64,000 bases of DNA, from positions 1 through 64,000 of the forward strand of contig JAVXUO010001451.1 of assembly GCA_033065855.1 (NCBI GenBank). Reading direction: 5' to 3'. Below the pieces are notes generated by a model, which worked only from the letters and a program-made list of their open reading frames with translations, was not told the DNA's origin and made no database searches. The position numbers were made by a program, and so were the translations under genes. Numbering within the stretch: position 1 is the stretch's first letter; each line of letters starts with the position of its first letter. Origin of the DNA: Escallonia rubra (lineage: Eukaryota > Streptophyta > Magnoliopsida > Escalloniales > Escalloniaceae). Of this stretch, positions 21,480 through 35,000 are shown in pieces.

Positions 21480-24400
21480 AGCAAAAGTTATGGTTGGTGG
21501 AATGATTCCGGGACTACAGTTCATGTTTGCAACGAGAAGTCTTTTTTAAGGATTACGAAGAGGCAACGGATGGACAAGTGGTGCTGATGGGGAATCATAA
21601 TTCTGCCAAGGTTTTGGGCAAAGGGAGTGTTGAACTTCAGTTTACTTCAGGGAAGAAACTAGTTCTACTCAATGTGCTCCATGTCCCGAAAATTACAAAA
21701 AATCTTGTATCTGCTAATCTTCTTTGTAAGAAAGGCGTTAAAGCCTTGCTCGAGTCTGATAAGTTGGTCCTGTCTAAGAGTGGAGTGTTTGTTGGGTAAT
21801 AGTACTCATGTGATGGCATGTTTAAGTTATCTATTAATAAAAACACATCAGATTTGGCTTACTTTGTTGACTCCTTTTCTTTGTGGCATGGTCGTTTAGC
21901 TCATTTAAATCTTATATCATTAAAATCTATGTCTAAGCATGGTTTGATTTCATATAATCAAGTGGAAAATGCTAAATGCCCAATCTGCATTCAAGCAAAG
22001 TTGTCTAAACAACCTTTTCCAAAGGCTGAAAGAAATACACAATTGTTAGAACTTGTGCATTCTGACATTTGTGAAATGAATGGAGTCTTAAGTAGAGGTG
22101 GCAATAGATATTTTATCACTTTTATAGATGATTTCTCTAGATATACTTATGTGTATTTAATGAAACATAAAAGTGAAGCATTTGACATGTTCAAGCGCTA
22201 TAAATCTGAGGTTGAGAATCAAAAGGAGAAAAGGATTAAAAAAAATCGTAGTGATAGTGGTGGAGAATTTTTTCCTACTGAATTTGATTCTTATTGTTAA
22301 GAGCATGACATTATACATCAAAAAAGTGCACCTTACACCCCACAACAGAATGGTTTAGCTGAACGAAAAAATAAGACACTTACGAAGATGATAAATGATA
22401 TGCTCTTGAATGATAAGTTGTCTTTTAGTTTATGGGGTGAGCCTTACTTTTGGCTTGTCATGTGCATAACAGGATAACTTCGATGAAAACCAAGGTTTCA
22501 CCATATGAACTATGGAAATTAAGAAAACATAACCTAAGTTATCGTAGAGTTTGGGATTTTTTTGCCTTCTATAGGGTTCCTGATCCTAAGAGAACGAAGT
22601 TGGGATCAAGAGCTCTCAAAAGTGTTTTTGTGGGATATGCTAAAAATTCCAAGGCATACCGCATATTAGACTTAGAATCGAATGTCATTGTAGAATCTAG
22701 AGATGTTGAGTTTCTTGAAGATAAATTCAACTTTGATTCTGATTTTTCAGCACCTACAATTTCACTTGAAACTGACTCGAATGCAGGTTCATCTCGTGAA
22801 AATGAGAGGGTTGTGCCTAATAACACAACGGAACCTAAGAGAAGTCAAAGAGCTAGAAAAGAGAAAATATTGGATCCTGGCTTTATAGACTCTCAAGCAA
22901 TCACTTTCTTGGTGGAAGGTGATAGAGGAAATATTCTCAAGGAAATTCCCATGTTTCTAAATGCGGAAGATGATCCAAAGACATATTCTGAAGCAATGGC
23001 TTCTAGAGATGTTGCTTTTTGGAAAGAGGCAATCAATGATGAGATGGACTCAATATTACGTAATAATACTTGGGTGTTAGTTGAATTGCCTCAAGGATCT
23101 AAACCAATTGGATGTAAATGGGTGTTTAGAAGGAAATATAATACGGATGGGTGTATACAAACCTTTAAGGCCAGATTGGTAGCGAAAGGTTTTAGACAAA
23201 GGGAGGGCATAGACTATTTCGATACCTATGCACATGCGACACGAATAATGTCCATTAGAGTGCTTTTTGCACTGGCATCTTCATATAAGTTGCATGTACA
23301 CCAAATGGATGTTAAGACTGCATTTTTAAATGGTGACTTTGATGAAGAGGTGTACATGGAACAGCCCGAAGGATTTGTTATGTCAGGAAATAAAAGGAAG
23401 GTTTGCAAATTGGTTAAGACTTTGTATGGCTTGAAGCAGGCACCAAAACAGTGGCAGGAAAATTTGACTATGTTATTTTATCACACAGATTTAGACATAA
23501 TAATGCTGATTAGTGCATTTACTCAAAGTTTACAGATGCATATGGTGTTATTATATGTCTTTACGTGGATGACTTGCTTATATTTGGTATGAATTTGGAA
23601 GGAATTTCTGAAACCAAAAAGTATCTTAATTCCAGATTTAAGATGAAAGATCTTAATAAGGTTGATACTTTTTTGGAATTAAAGTTAAGAAACATAGTGG
23701 GGGTTATGCTTTATCTCAATCACACTACATTGAAAAAATGCTTATTAAATTCTAGTATTTAGGAATTAAAGAAGTGAGTACCCCATATGATTCTTCTTTC
23801 AAATTGACTAAAAATTCTAGTAGAGCAGTTGCTCAACTAGAATATGCAAGGGCCATTGGTAGTCTGATGTATGCAATGCATTGTACTATATATAGCATTT
23901 TCAGTTTGTAAACTTTCTAGATATACGGGTAACCCTGGTGTTGATCATTGGAAAGCTATTTGTAGAGTCTTTGGATTTCTTAAATGAACCATAAAATTAA
24001 GACTGCTCAACAATTGCTTTCTTGCAGTACTTGAAGGGTACACTGACGCTAGTTGGATAACTAGTGCGAGCGACAACAAGTCAACGCCAAGCTGAGTGTT
24101 TACTCTCGCGGGAAGAGCTGTTTCTTGGGTTTCAAAGAAACAGACTTGCATAACACACTCAATGATGGAATCTGAATTTTTGGAGTTGGCGGCCGCAGGC
24201 AAAGAAGCAGAATGGCTGAGAAATTTATTGTTTGATATAAAGTTGTGGCCACAACCGGTGCCATCAATTTTTTTGCACTGTGACAGTGAGGTGACTATGT
24301 CTAGAGCATATAGTACCATTTATAATGATAAGTCTAGGCATTCAAGCTTACGAAATGAGTATGTCCAAGAATTGATACAAAATGGTGTGATCACCATAGT

Positions 24401-24503
24401 GTATGTTAGGTCAAGTAATAACTTGGTTGATCCTCTAACTAAAGGTTTTTCAAGAGATCTGGTGAGGAGTACATCTAGTGGGATGGGTTTGAAACCTTTT
24501 TAA
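21480..24503 (+). pseudogene. copia pol (protease, integrase, RT, RNase H), broken
   Basis: The protease motif is WWNDSGTTVHVCNE (about 21497). GAG-pre-integrase: LWHGRLAHLN and CPICIQAK. Integrase catalytic D, D, E: HSDICEMN, RSDSGGEF and the PQQNGLAERKNKT region (an in-frame TAA at 22298 separates the last). [51 protein letters not shown] and, after a frameshift, YVDDLL becomes a broken YVFTWMTCLY with the alternative frame carrying MDDLLIFG near 23565. RNase H: SWVSKKQTCITHSMMESEF and SNNLVDPLTKGF. At least three frame disruptions make it non-functional. Confidence 0.88.
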
Positions 24504-25059
24504 TAGACCACCAGTAATGGAAACCCGACCATAAGCTAGTCTCATGGTTTAACGGGTAATAACGAGTTACTGATAAGTGGTTGAGGAAACACTTAATTAT
24601 TTTGTTTGGCAACCCATTCTAGGAAGTGAAAGTGATGACTGTTATGATATAGAGGGTGAGTCATAAACTCTTAATAAAGTTCAATTAATTTCTGTATCAG
24701 TGTTCAAGTAATAGGGACACAGATGGAACTTCACTATGTGAACATAAGAAGCGAAGCCGCTTCTAGCAAAAGTTAAGGGTTTACTTTTGTAAATGTTCAT
24801 GAAGTCCAGATGAGGCAAATGACTGTATTAATGCTTTATTTATTTGGTGAATTGCTCACTGAAATTGGATGTCGTTATGTGTGCAACATATTCAGTTCTA
24901 ATATCAATGAATCCAGGTTTAAGCTTAGGCCACCATGGATTTAATTAGAGCTTTGATGTGTTTGTACTAAGTAAGGGTTTAAATCGAGAGATACCTTTAC
25001 TATGCATGACAAAATCAGTACGTAATTGAGGATTGAACATAACAATCTAAGTGGGGGAT
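24504..25059 (+). other. copia 3' non-coding leader to the 3' LTR
   Basis: About 550 bp between the RNase H stop and the 3' LTR, ending in the purine tract AAGTGGGGGA. No gene. Confidence 0.6.
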
Positions 25060-25803
25060 TGTTGGTGTTGGAGATAGATTGTTATTGTGTTTATATGTGT
25101 TATAAGTGAAGTTCAAGACCCAAAAGTCTTGTTCTTTGTCCAAAATAAACTTTCTCTCTCCTTACAAGCAAGCACAAGATATATACATTTGAATTGTTTT
25201 GGGATGTTTTAGAGGGAAGATTGGGAATACTATTATGCGGTGCAGTGCACCATGCGCGCGCGCATGTGGCTTATTGTGTGCGCTTTAGTGGGCGCACTTA
25301 GCATGCTTGCTGCGAGCGCGTATGGCGCGTTGATTTATATATGATCTAACAGCCTATATTTTAACCAATTTTAGAATTATTTCTTTCAGTCATTTATTTT
25401 TAGTGACACTTTGTGACTTTGAAATAATTTCGGAAAGGCACCAAAAATAACAATTATTTATGAAATAGTGCCTTTAATGGTTGTCCCTTCATGAAATGGT
25501 GGCTGTTAGTCCGTATATAAAATTCTGAAATTCAGAATTTAATTCGAATTTTTCCAACTTCAGAATCGCCTCTGCTTTTTCTCAGTTACGTACTCAATTT
25601 CGAAGAGCAATTCTGAAACGAATCTTCAGAATTGCTATCTGTAGACTGTTGGCTTGAGTAATCCTGGAGGTGATTTGCCATTAACCCCGTAGTAAACTTG
25701 GAACGAGTGGGGGCAAATATCACCTTAAAGACAGTGTCTTTTGACGCACCTCACGCCATAGAATATCACTTTTCTTCTTCCATTTTGCATTTCATCTCCA
25801 ATA
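25060..25803 (+). repeat. 3' LTR of the copia element
   Basis: Starts TGTTGGTGTTGG and ends CTCCAATA. Relative to the 5' LTR it has many substitutions and a small deletion near 25140, where the TTTGTCCCACATTAG stretch of the 5' LTR is shortened. Confidence 0.88.
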
Positions 25804-25808
25804 AGAGT

Positions 25809-26032
25809 GTTGTTAAGCTAATTGTCCATACAAAACATCTTTGACAAAGGTTACAACGCCACATGTTATCACCAATCCGTTACTTTGCGTAGAAGAATAG
25901 CGGGTGAGTGCACCGAGTAATAAGAAGATTATCACACTACTACCATATCCGATAAAATGTAACTTTTTCTAGACTAACAGTGAGCTGAGACGATTTTATG
26001 CCTCCTTCCCTTCTCTTCTATAAGGCCTCTCT

Positions 26033-26072
<40 letters not shown>

Positions 26073-27032
26073 CATCCCCGTCACCACTGTCGTTTTTCTC
26101 AACAGGTGGTGACGTGGTAGAATAGATTTATGTTAGTTATGGTTTTTTCCGTATGGGATCTTGGTGGCTACCATGAGCTCGACGCTTGTCGTCGTTAAAA
26201 CAAATCGCTATTGGTCAAGTGTGGTTATCCACGTTTTTCGGCACCGAATTTCGGTTGGATTTTGATGAAGGGGTTAAGCTATCGAGGTCCTTGGGGTGCT
26301 ACATGATTGGGTTGTGGTGGCCTACATGTGAAGGTTAATTTCGCCATCAGGATTGTTTGTGAAACGCTGCCATGGGTTGGAGAAGGATTAGTGACTCTAG
26401 GCCAAGGTTTTTCTTCTTCTAGGGTTTATTTTTCCCCTTTCCCCCTAGTTGATCCCCTTTCTCCCTTACACTAGAAAGGTTTGCTGGCTTGCAATCGAAA
26501 GTGGTGAGGTTTCTATATCGCTTGTAGTTTGTTCGATTTAGGCTGGTTTGGCAGCTGATAGGCCGAGGTGGTCTCGATCGGTGGTTGATGGTGGTCCGCT
26601 GGGATCTTGAGTAAGGGTGATTCCGATGGTGTCTTGGTCCATTGGTGATGGGGTCTTAATTAGTCCGATGGTGATCTGGTTGTGAGAGGCTTTCGATGGT
26701 GATATGCTCGTGTCCTCTGGGGCTAGCCAGCACGGTGATGGACGAAAAATGTGGTGTTTCCAACGCTAGATGAATGCACAGGGATCGAGGCAAAATTACA
26801 GCGACGAGGATAGTGTTTGGGGTTTGGGTTAGCAGTTGACAGAATGCTGGTGTATTTTGATCAGTTGTGCTACTTAGTATTTATCCTATTTTTAGTTAAA
26901 TTTATTTTTTTTAGTTAGTCTTTATCTTGTATATAGCTGGTTAGTGCATCTCCATAAAATTTTAAAAAAAAATACCATATATGTTTGTAGGTTTTCATAG
27001 CTTTTATAATTTATTTTATATATATATATATA
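25809..27032. other. Intergenic; CT microsatellite at about 26035-26065
   Basis: Apart from the (CT)n tract, I see no protein motif or TIR in this 1.2 kb. The part at 26400-26830 has some long-range TGG/GGTGAT richness but no gene. Confidence 0.45.
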
Positions 27033-27258
27033 GGGCCGTGATCTATTACTAGCGCTATCAAGTTCCTAGCGCGATCTAACCGTCTGCTACATCTACATTA
27101 TGTAGCGGACGATAATTTACCGTCCGCTACACTATGTAGCAGACGGTGAAAAAAATGGCGGTCGTGGCGCTCGATCTGGCCGTCTATTCTCGCGCGTGGA
27201 CGGCCAAATCACGCTAGCAACTTGGGTTAAGTTGCTAGCGTTAGTAATGGATCAGCTC

Positions 27259-27260
<2 letters not shown>
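27033..27260. mobile_element. MITE, 228 bp, with long terminal inverted repeats and an inner fold-back
   Basis: The left end GGGCCGTGATCTATTACTAGCG matches the right end read on the minus strand, GGGAGCTGATCCATTACTAACG. The inner part contains a second near-palindrome around 27081-27147 (GTCTGCTACAT..ATGTAGCGGACG and CGTCCGCTAC..GTAGCAGACG). It sits in an (AT)n stretch, so the target duplication cannot be measured. The superfamily is uncertain. Confidence 0.7.

Positions 27261-27309
<49 letters not shown>
27261..27309. repeat. (AT)n microsatellite
   Basis: About 48 bp of uninterrupted AT dinucleotides next to the MITE. Confidence 0.95.
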
Positions 27310-27314
<5 letters not shown>

Positions 27315-27392
27315 GTCACTTTGATGTAAAAAATTTCTTTTATTGTTATTTTAATCAGATGGGGATGTCGTGAGTTTTACTTGCCTATCTAA

Positions 27393-27827
27393 GGTTTTGT
27401 TTGACAATACTTTTTTTTTCAGTTTCCAAAAAAAAATATTTAAAGAGCAACTTAAATTTTTTATTTTTTTTTACAAAAATAAGTGGGTGTTTGATAACCC
27501 AATTTTTTGTTTTGTTTTTTTTTTTTTTGTGTTGGATAACCCATTTTTAATTTTGTGTTTTTTTTTGTGGTGGTTTGCGGTGGCTGCCGGAGGTTGCCGC
27601 CAGCGGTGGTGGCCGGATGTGGCCCGCGGTGGGAAGGTGGTAGTGGTGGTCTCAAAAAAAGAAAACGAAAACTGGAAAAAAAAAAAACTCATTTTTGGAG
27701 TTTTTTTCTTCTTCAGTTTAAAAACCCCTTTTAAATTGAAGAAGAAGAAAAAAAAATGGTTACCAAACGCAACTTTTTTTTCCAATTTCCAAAACTAGAA
27801 AAAAAAAAAGTTGTGTCAAACGGGGCC
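27393..27827. mobile_element. Tourist/PIF-Harbinger-type MITE, 435 bp
   Basis: The left end GGTTTTGTTTGACA and the right end TGTCAAACGGGGCC are inverted copies with a few mismatches. Both are flanked by TAA (27390-27392 and 27828-27830), the 3-bp TWA target preference of PIF/Harbinger MITEs. The next inward sequence on each side is T-rich or A-rich and also inverted. Long poly-T and poly-A runs inside create the artificial frames seen here on both strands. No coding capacity. Confidence 0.65.
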
Positions 27828-27830
27828 TAA

Positions 27831-28479
27831 GCATATAACTCTCTTCTTTTTCTTGATATATATTTTTATTCTTCTCTCAAAAAAATGACTTTTTAAATAA
27901 AAATATGTGCATCCTTCCTCAGATAAGCACAATATACCAAATATGTATGTAGAGCATACAATATTTTGTTTTTCTTTTCGTTGGTAATTCAAGTATACGA
28001 TATTTGTCTCGTTAGGGTTCGTTAAGGTTCACCCTGCTGTTTAAGCAATGGATTTGACTTATTGCTGGGTAAAATGTCACCAATCTAAGAAAATCTGAGG
28101 TTTGTTCACTTGGTTGTCGTAGGGGTAGTGTGTCTTACTCTCCCACAAGATCAATTTCCCGTTTTCGTATTGCCAAGAGTACAAGATACCACAGACTCGA
28201 TGACCAGCCATTTTCCTTCCCAGGTTCCTATAACTTACTTGGGGGCTACTTCAACAGTAAAAGCACCCACTCAAATGTCCTTAGCCATATGATTTGGAAA
28301 ACCTTTAATATTCAGCACAAGTATCGGATACAATCAGCAGAATCCAAGATGGAAGATTGAAAGGTATACATAAAAAACAGAGACTATGTACAGATTAATT
28401 AGTATGGGATGCCTCGATACATCTCTCCGGCGATCACACTCCGTATCTTGAACTTGGTCAGTTGTGCCTACTTTGAAGC
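27831..28479. other. Intergenic; 3' flank of the UV-B-induced protein gene
   Basis: The right half probably contains the 3' UTR of the minus-strand gene at 28480-32006. Two overlapping short plus-strand frames (28110-28360) have no recognised motif. Confidence 0.5.
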
Positions 28480-31400
28480 TTAATTGGCAACAAAATGATA
28501 CCTAGAGTCGACATAACTCTCGACGTCCCAAAGGAAAGAACCGAATGTCACAGCCTCAAGAACAAGCCTCCTCAGACCACCAAAACTGATCTTTATAAGT
28601 TCGTCCTTGGAAGAATCAACAGTTCCTTGCGGTGTGATGGCAATCTCAGGTCTTCCAAACAATGCTTCAGTGTGTTTCTCGATGATGCTAACAGCCTCCT
28701 TGGATCTGATAGTTGCATATTGTTGAAGTGTATCGCCATCAAATGACATCACGTAAGTTCTTAGTCGGGAAGGCTTTATCCCATGACCAAAACTGCCAGG
28801 GCCTATACCATCAGACCAGGATGAGACTTCAGGGTGGGGTTGTGAAGCCCTGAGAGATTCATCGGCAACATCTACACGGGGCCTGGTGTCCTCCCCGATA
28901 GCCTGGTAAAGATCATTCTGTTCCACGTCCGACCCTCCAGAAAGGACTTTCATTGTCTTTTCAAGCTGAAACCTTTGGTCAACCCTCTTGAGGAAGTATC
29001 CATACATCACGGATGCTGCATAGACCTGGCCAACCCTGAGTTTGCTAATTTGAGCTATAGAGGTCGAATCACCCACCCGATTTCCTAAAATAAGGGCGAG
29101 GTGGTTCTGGATCATGTCATAGGCTTCAGAAGAGTGAAGCCGCTCAAGCTTCTCATCTTGGCCAGCCCATGAGTCAACACGGCCAGAAGACTCAGAGGAG
29201 GGATCTATGGCAGGTATCAAAGAAACATCGGAATCCATGAATTTCTGCACCACCATGGTATACAGTATCTCTTCCAGAACCTTTCTCCTTTCATTGGCCT
29301 TCACCTCAGCAATTCTCCTGCAATATTTAACAACCGAGCGTAAAAACTAGAGTCAAATTGAAGAAATGATTCCCTACTCCACGCAAAACGGAAGAAAATG
29401 GAACAATTTTGGCTTAATAAACGGTTCTGCATCTAAGAAAAAAGATGATGAACATAACAAGCTAGGCAACCAATAATAGATAAGACCAGTTGATAGCTAT
29501 TATATGTAGAAAACCCTTGAAACATGACATCATCCTCGTCAGTCACGACAGAAAAGACTTAAAAATCAGACAGCCATAAATTCATTAATATGAACTCAGA
29601 TAATAGCGAAAAACAAGAGAGGTCTTATTTGTGCAAACTTTTGCCCAGACTATTTTCATTTAAAATGTTTGTCATCAAAACCAGATACACACGTCCGGCA
29701 AGTCCTAACAAGGCTCAACAAAATAAACACTATCTGGATATCACAATAACGACTACTACTACACTAGACAAGGAAGTACCTGTCCCACGTATACCACCAT
29801 ACTTGTTGCGAAAGGACTCTAAGCTGACATTTACTAGAACGTGACTAGTTGCATATGAAGGTTACTCAAGTGATGAAGGGCATAACACCCCCACCCCCCA
29901 CCCCCTCCAGCGAACCCCAAGAGGCAAAATCATTATCATCTCTGAGGCAAGTGCACATTAACTGGACGGATGTGGTCAGCACACAATCAACCCCTATAAT
30001 ACCACTTACTTCATCTCCTAACAGATAGAAGCGGGCAAAAATCAGAAAATGAAGGTCTGCCTCCAAAAGAAAAACCTTGGAGGACAGAACTCGTGGAGAT
30101 CAATTTGAAGAGAACTCGCTTCCTTCTGGTCAACGGGACAACAATCTGAAAACTTCTACTAAATCTCTCCACCTGAAGAAGCTTTTCTTCTATATATGCA
30201 CGCATCCTGAACTCCAACCACCAGACTTTCTGCTGGGTTGAATTCAACCCTCTTCTTCCAGTATACAACTAAGTTTAGGACCCTTTACTGACATCCACAA
30301 TCACTAGTTGCACCACAACCCACCTAGCTACATACGCAGTGAAGACAATAACAGACGTCTTCCCAAAAATCGACACAAAACTTCAAAACTTACAGAGCTT
30401 TATTGACCTAAATACATTCAGTTTATTAAATACGTTTTAAAAATAAACTCAAAAGCAAGCTGATTTAACACAATTACGACTTTCATCGATAAATATACCT
30501 GTGCAACACCAGTTCAGTACCAGAAGCAGAAGGGTCTTCTGTCTGCTTCTCCGCATCACGATCAGTTTGAAGCTGTTCAAGTTGCTGCTCAACAGCAGCA
30601 GGGACAAGGTGTGGATGGCTTATCAGGATCTGAGACAGGAACTGTCCAATTGGAGATTCCAGCTGAAGAGGAGCAATTGGAGCGGGCGGTCCGGCTGAAT
30701 CAGAGGATGACGATGCTCTAATTGCAGTGGACTTCCTGCTCCCAAAACCCATTCTTTCATGCCCCGACTTCGAGAGAGAAGTTAATGGCTTTTGCTGCTA
30801 TCCATTAGTGAGAACAATCAGTAAGATGCTTACACTTCAACCATACAACATTCCAGATGAAAAACAAACAAGAAAACGAGAATAAGCTAAAATTAACATC
30901 TCAAAAGTTGCTACATGTTCCAATTTCCAAACCTCCAACCAGCTGCATCCAGCATATATAACATCTCTGACCATATTCATTGCATTTTTGACTCACAAAT
31001 GATGCATAATGGGCAACTCAGAAAAAGATCAGCCTTGTAGAAAACCCACTGAATTTCATAATTATTGTGCCCTTCAACCTCTGGCAAATTTGTACAGTAG
31101 AATTAGAGCAGGTTAACATTGGATTTACCCGATGCTTATGCCCTAGTTTGACCTGTCGAACGGTATTTATTTGATCCATAATTACCATCTGAGTTCAACT
31201 CAACGTTTACAGGTTCACACTCTCACGTAGAAATTCAAAAAAAAAAAAGTCAGGAGGACATGTTCCAAACAAGAACAGAAGGAGGGGCTCAGGCAAATGA
31301 ATCTTGGACAAGCTAGTTAAACTGAACATACTTGAGCTTACAAAATCCTCTATTCAACATGGGTCGAATTTCCTTATTGTTGTTTCCTCTACTTTTTCCG

Positions 31401-32006
31401 ATTCCGAGAATAGATTTTGAAGAACCAGTTTTAATAATTGCTCTTTCTTCACTTGTCAAACATTAGTTAGTTGATCAGTATGTTCTGTTCGAGTTCAGTT
31501 AACTTTGAATTGTCCCAATTATATCCTAGAAATTCACAAATACTCAAACAAAAAAGTACTATGAAATGGAGAGAGTACCAAATTCAAGTCGATAACAAAA
31601 CTTAAACAATAATCAAAGTTCATGCCAAATTAACAAAATTGTACTCTAATCTTAAAACTGAAATGCGGGTTTTGAATCTACTATAGCAACCTAAATAATT
31701 AGCAATTTACATCCCCAATTTCACAAAGAATCAGTAAGTAAACATAAAGCCCATAACAGTAATTTCAGAGCTTTGCCAGTCACTTTGTCCTCTATCACTC
31801 CGCAGCCAAACCGATAATTTACAAGTAATTTAACAGAACAACTTAATCATCAACTATACCTTAATCCATGAAGATGAGACCCGAGATTTGGGCCCGAACC
31901 GCACGAAACCCGGCCCATTGGATATCAAGAGGGCCGATCGGGCAAACGAGTCCGTCGACCTGCAATAGATGCTGAAAGAAGACCGAAACGACGTCGCTGT
32001 TTCCAT
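28480..32006 (-). CDS. UV-B-induced protein At3g17800-like, DUF760 family, plastid-targeted
   Basis: Three coding exons on the minus strand: 32006-31860, 30794-30499 and 29317-28480, giving 426 residues, close to the length I recall for the Arabidopsis protein. Donors and acceptors are canonical (AAG|gtatag, tagcag|CAA; CACAG|gtatat, ttgcag|GAG) and the frame joins exactly. Exon 1 encodes METATSFRSSFSIYCRSTDS and more Ser/Arg-rich, acid-poor sequence, a good chloroplast transit peptide. The mature part has the DUF760 signatures: SPIGQFLSQILISHPHLVPA, RRIAEVKANERRKVLEEILY, LRVGQVYAASVMYGYFLKR, RLRTYVMSFDGDTLQQYATI and RSKEAVSIIEKHTEALFG. The molecular function of the family is unknown. No defect is seen. 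An ATG inside exon 2 (30752) also opens a frame but would remove the transit peptide. Confidence 0.88.
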
Positions 32007-35000
32007 CTCCAAACCTAACACTGCAAATTAAACCCACCAAATCAGAAACCCTAAAAATTGCATCACCACCATAAATCGAAGCCGTTTTTGAGGTTTCGCC
32101 AAAATTACCTGTACCAGCTGCAGCAATAAGTGTGTGTGCTGCGTGTGTGCGCGTTCGGCGATGGAGATAGGGAGAGAGGGGGTTATACTACGTCGTCTGG
32201 TTGGTGATTTTGTCTGTGTTATGAACGGAATCTGAAGACATTGCGATGGCGGAACATCGTTTATGTAAGGTCATCTGTGTGGTACACGTGAGTTTCTGCT
32301 GGTGGTAAACAAGCCCTTGGTTTGGTGGTAAACTACGGAAGTGCCACTAGTGACTTTCCGGTCATTTTTATTTTTTTTTTATTTGGTACAAACAAATAGT
32401 ATCAAAGACCCTCCACACATATTTCAAGTCAAGATGAGACTGTTCATCTACATTGAGACATCCTCGAGATGTATATACACCACATTTTGTCCAACTCTTC
32501 TTTTGTCAAGATAATCTCGCATTAGCTTGCTTCCCTCAATGTGTGCGCCAACGTGCAATTCAATTTCTCCGGTGTGAAATCCAGGCAATGGCTTCTGGGA
32601 CCAAGTTTAAATCTGAATTCTCTAAAGTTATTTGATTAGTTCGAGCGGTGAAATGTATAAGTTTGTTGTTAGTTCAGACATCTTTCAACACTTCCAAGTT
32701 TCAGCTATGCGTATGGAAAGACAGAGGAAAAATAAGTGGATGCACCAATTTTTTCGTTATGATTGGTAATTTGTACAAGCCGCAACTACCAATAAAACAT
32801 TTTGTTATTGCTCAAATTTACAAACTTTGTAGTGGTTCAATAAATGAGCGAGGTTCACATTTATGGAAGACATAGAGTTTGTTACTTTTTATATTGTTCA
32901 TTCTTAAAACTTTTTGAAATCAAACCCGATTATAAAAAGGAACAATTGTTATAGCTTGATAACTCTAAACAAAATGATCCAAAAATAAATATCGGTGGAG
33001 GCTTTGGTACCCTAATTGTCTGCAGTAACCGAAAATACTTTACCGCAAAGGATTCTCGTTCGAGCCTGAACTGTGAAAGGGCTAGAAGGTAATTGCGGTG
33101 GACGGTGCGACGTGGAGATATTGCGTACAGGAGTACAGAATGGAGATCTCTGGACGTGGGACCCACTTTACAAGAATTTTAATTTAGGCAAACTTGTATG
33201 CTACGCGTTCGTCGTTGACTGGACGGCTGAAGTTTGGAGCTCATTATTCGTGGCTCTGCGTTCCACTTGATTTATGCTAAAATCTGAGAGTCACATGATT
33301 TTTTATTTGCATTTTTAGAGCACGAGATATTTTTTAATTATACTAAATTAAATTTACAAAGCTCCCTCTGGCCTCTTTGGATATACATTTATTTGTTGTT
33401 TTCTTTCTATGGGGCGGGGGCCAACTCATATCAAACTTATGTGACCCAAATTATTGGTAGCTTTTTTACCGGGGCTGTGAACATATAACCAAGGTACTAA
33501 TTATCGATTACTGTTTCCTCGTATATAAGCTCGTTCGTAAACTGTTTATGAAGTCAAGCTTGAACATTTTTTTCTGAAGCAAGTCGGACTCATTTAGAGT
33601 TTGAAAACGATTTGGAGCACTTTAGAAATGAACCACCAAGATTGAACAATGCCTGACTCTACTTGTTTTAACTTGGTTAAGGGTTTGATCTTGTTAAAAT
33701 CTTGTAAAGTAACTTGTACTACAAAGTTTTCAACGTTATTACTTTAATAATCATACTCTCACCGCCTCTTATTGAGAAATCATTGAATCTTTTGAATACA
33801 ATCAAACCTAGAGCTTTATCGTAATATATATTCGGTTTGTTTCTATACTTGTTTTGTCGAGGCTAACACGTTGAATGCTTGCAAATCCTAGAAAGCCCAT
33901 ACCGCCTTCTTTCCTTGCACCGAACTTACTCCAGCTTATCAACTGCGTGATAACTTTCCGTTTCATTGGCCTCTCTGGAAATTACTTGCCATGGATTCCA
34001 GATCATGTCTTACATGCTGCCACAACTTGATAAGAACTTCTTTCCAGCCCTTAAGATGGACATGATGAAGAAGGATGGAACTGATTTCATCAGTGACTCT
34101 TTTCTTCATCCACTGGTACTTAGTTCAAGAAGTGGTGCTTGTTGTCTACTTGAGGAAACTAGACTCTGAATGTTGACCACGAGCAGATACTACTACCCCA
34201 CCATTCATTGTAGGTGACTAAGGACTTGCTTCTTTCAACGCGATACATGAGGATGATATGTGTTGCATTCATATGCCGATCCCTGTACCATAAAGATTTC
34301 AACCTATTATGTTGTGTTCATATGCTGATTCAATGATCCTTGTACCATAAAGATATCAACCTTTGTCTTTAGAAGTCCTTATCCATAGCAAGAGGTCGAT
34401 CAAGCTCATTTACGGGTACCTTCTCATATCTATTTTGTCTCCTAGGATGTCATCAGTAACGATTCTGTCCATGGTACCACCGCATGACAGTGCTTGCCTA
34501 AAAAGGTCAACCAACAGGTGTTTATGAGTTCATTAGTGGTGTGTTATAAAGAAATATTTTGAATCTCTATTTACCTTAATACGCGTCAAGTGTTTGATCT
34601 CATAATTCATTCAGACATCAAGCGCTTGATCTCACAAGTTGATATGAGACCTCTATTCACCCTTGTACATGTCAAGTGTCAATCCATCCTCATCGAGGCC
34701 CAGTATCCTCGCTGACACACTTCTAATAACACGAGGGTCACTCTCTAAAACATCGCTAGTATTCTAAGTCCGCTCTAGTACTATCTGTAACGACTCGGTC
34801 TACTTCTTTAAAAGGTCTACCAAATAAGTGTCTTTGTCGAGGTCTTATTAACCTAATCACAAACTCTCCTACTTCCGTTATAGTACCAAATGTAACTCAA
34901 CCTTTTATCACAAGTACTTCAGGACCACCCATGGTACAATGTTGATATGGGATCTCCATCCACCCTAGCGCACTTATAGCAAGTGTGATATATCACATCA

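Larger units (their letters stand above)
19315..25803 (+). mobile_element. Ty1/copia retrotransposon with both LTRs, inactive, carrying a nested TRIM
   Basis: Two LTRs of about 0.75 kb bound an internal region in the order gag, protease, integrase, RT, RNase H, which is the copia order. Flanking 5-mers AGAAT (19310-19314) and AGAGT (25804-25808) look like an aged target duplication. A purine tract AAGTGGGGGA sits directly before the 3' LTR. The LTRs have many substitutions and small indels relative to each other, so insertion is not recent. gag and pol contain several stops and frameshifts, and gag is interrupted by a separate 429-bp element. Confidence 0.9.

Noticed and set aside
27370..27798. 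142-codon plus-strand frame and 104-codon minus-strand frame
   Set aside because: Composed of poly-T/poly-A stretches inside a MITE.
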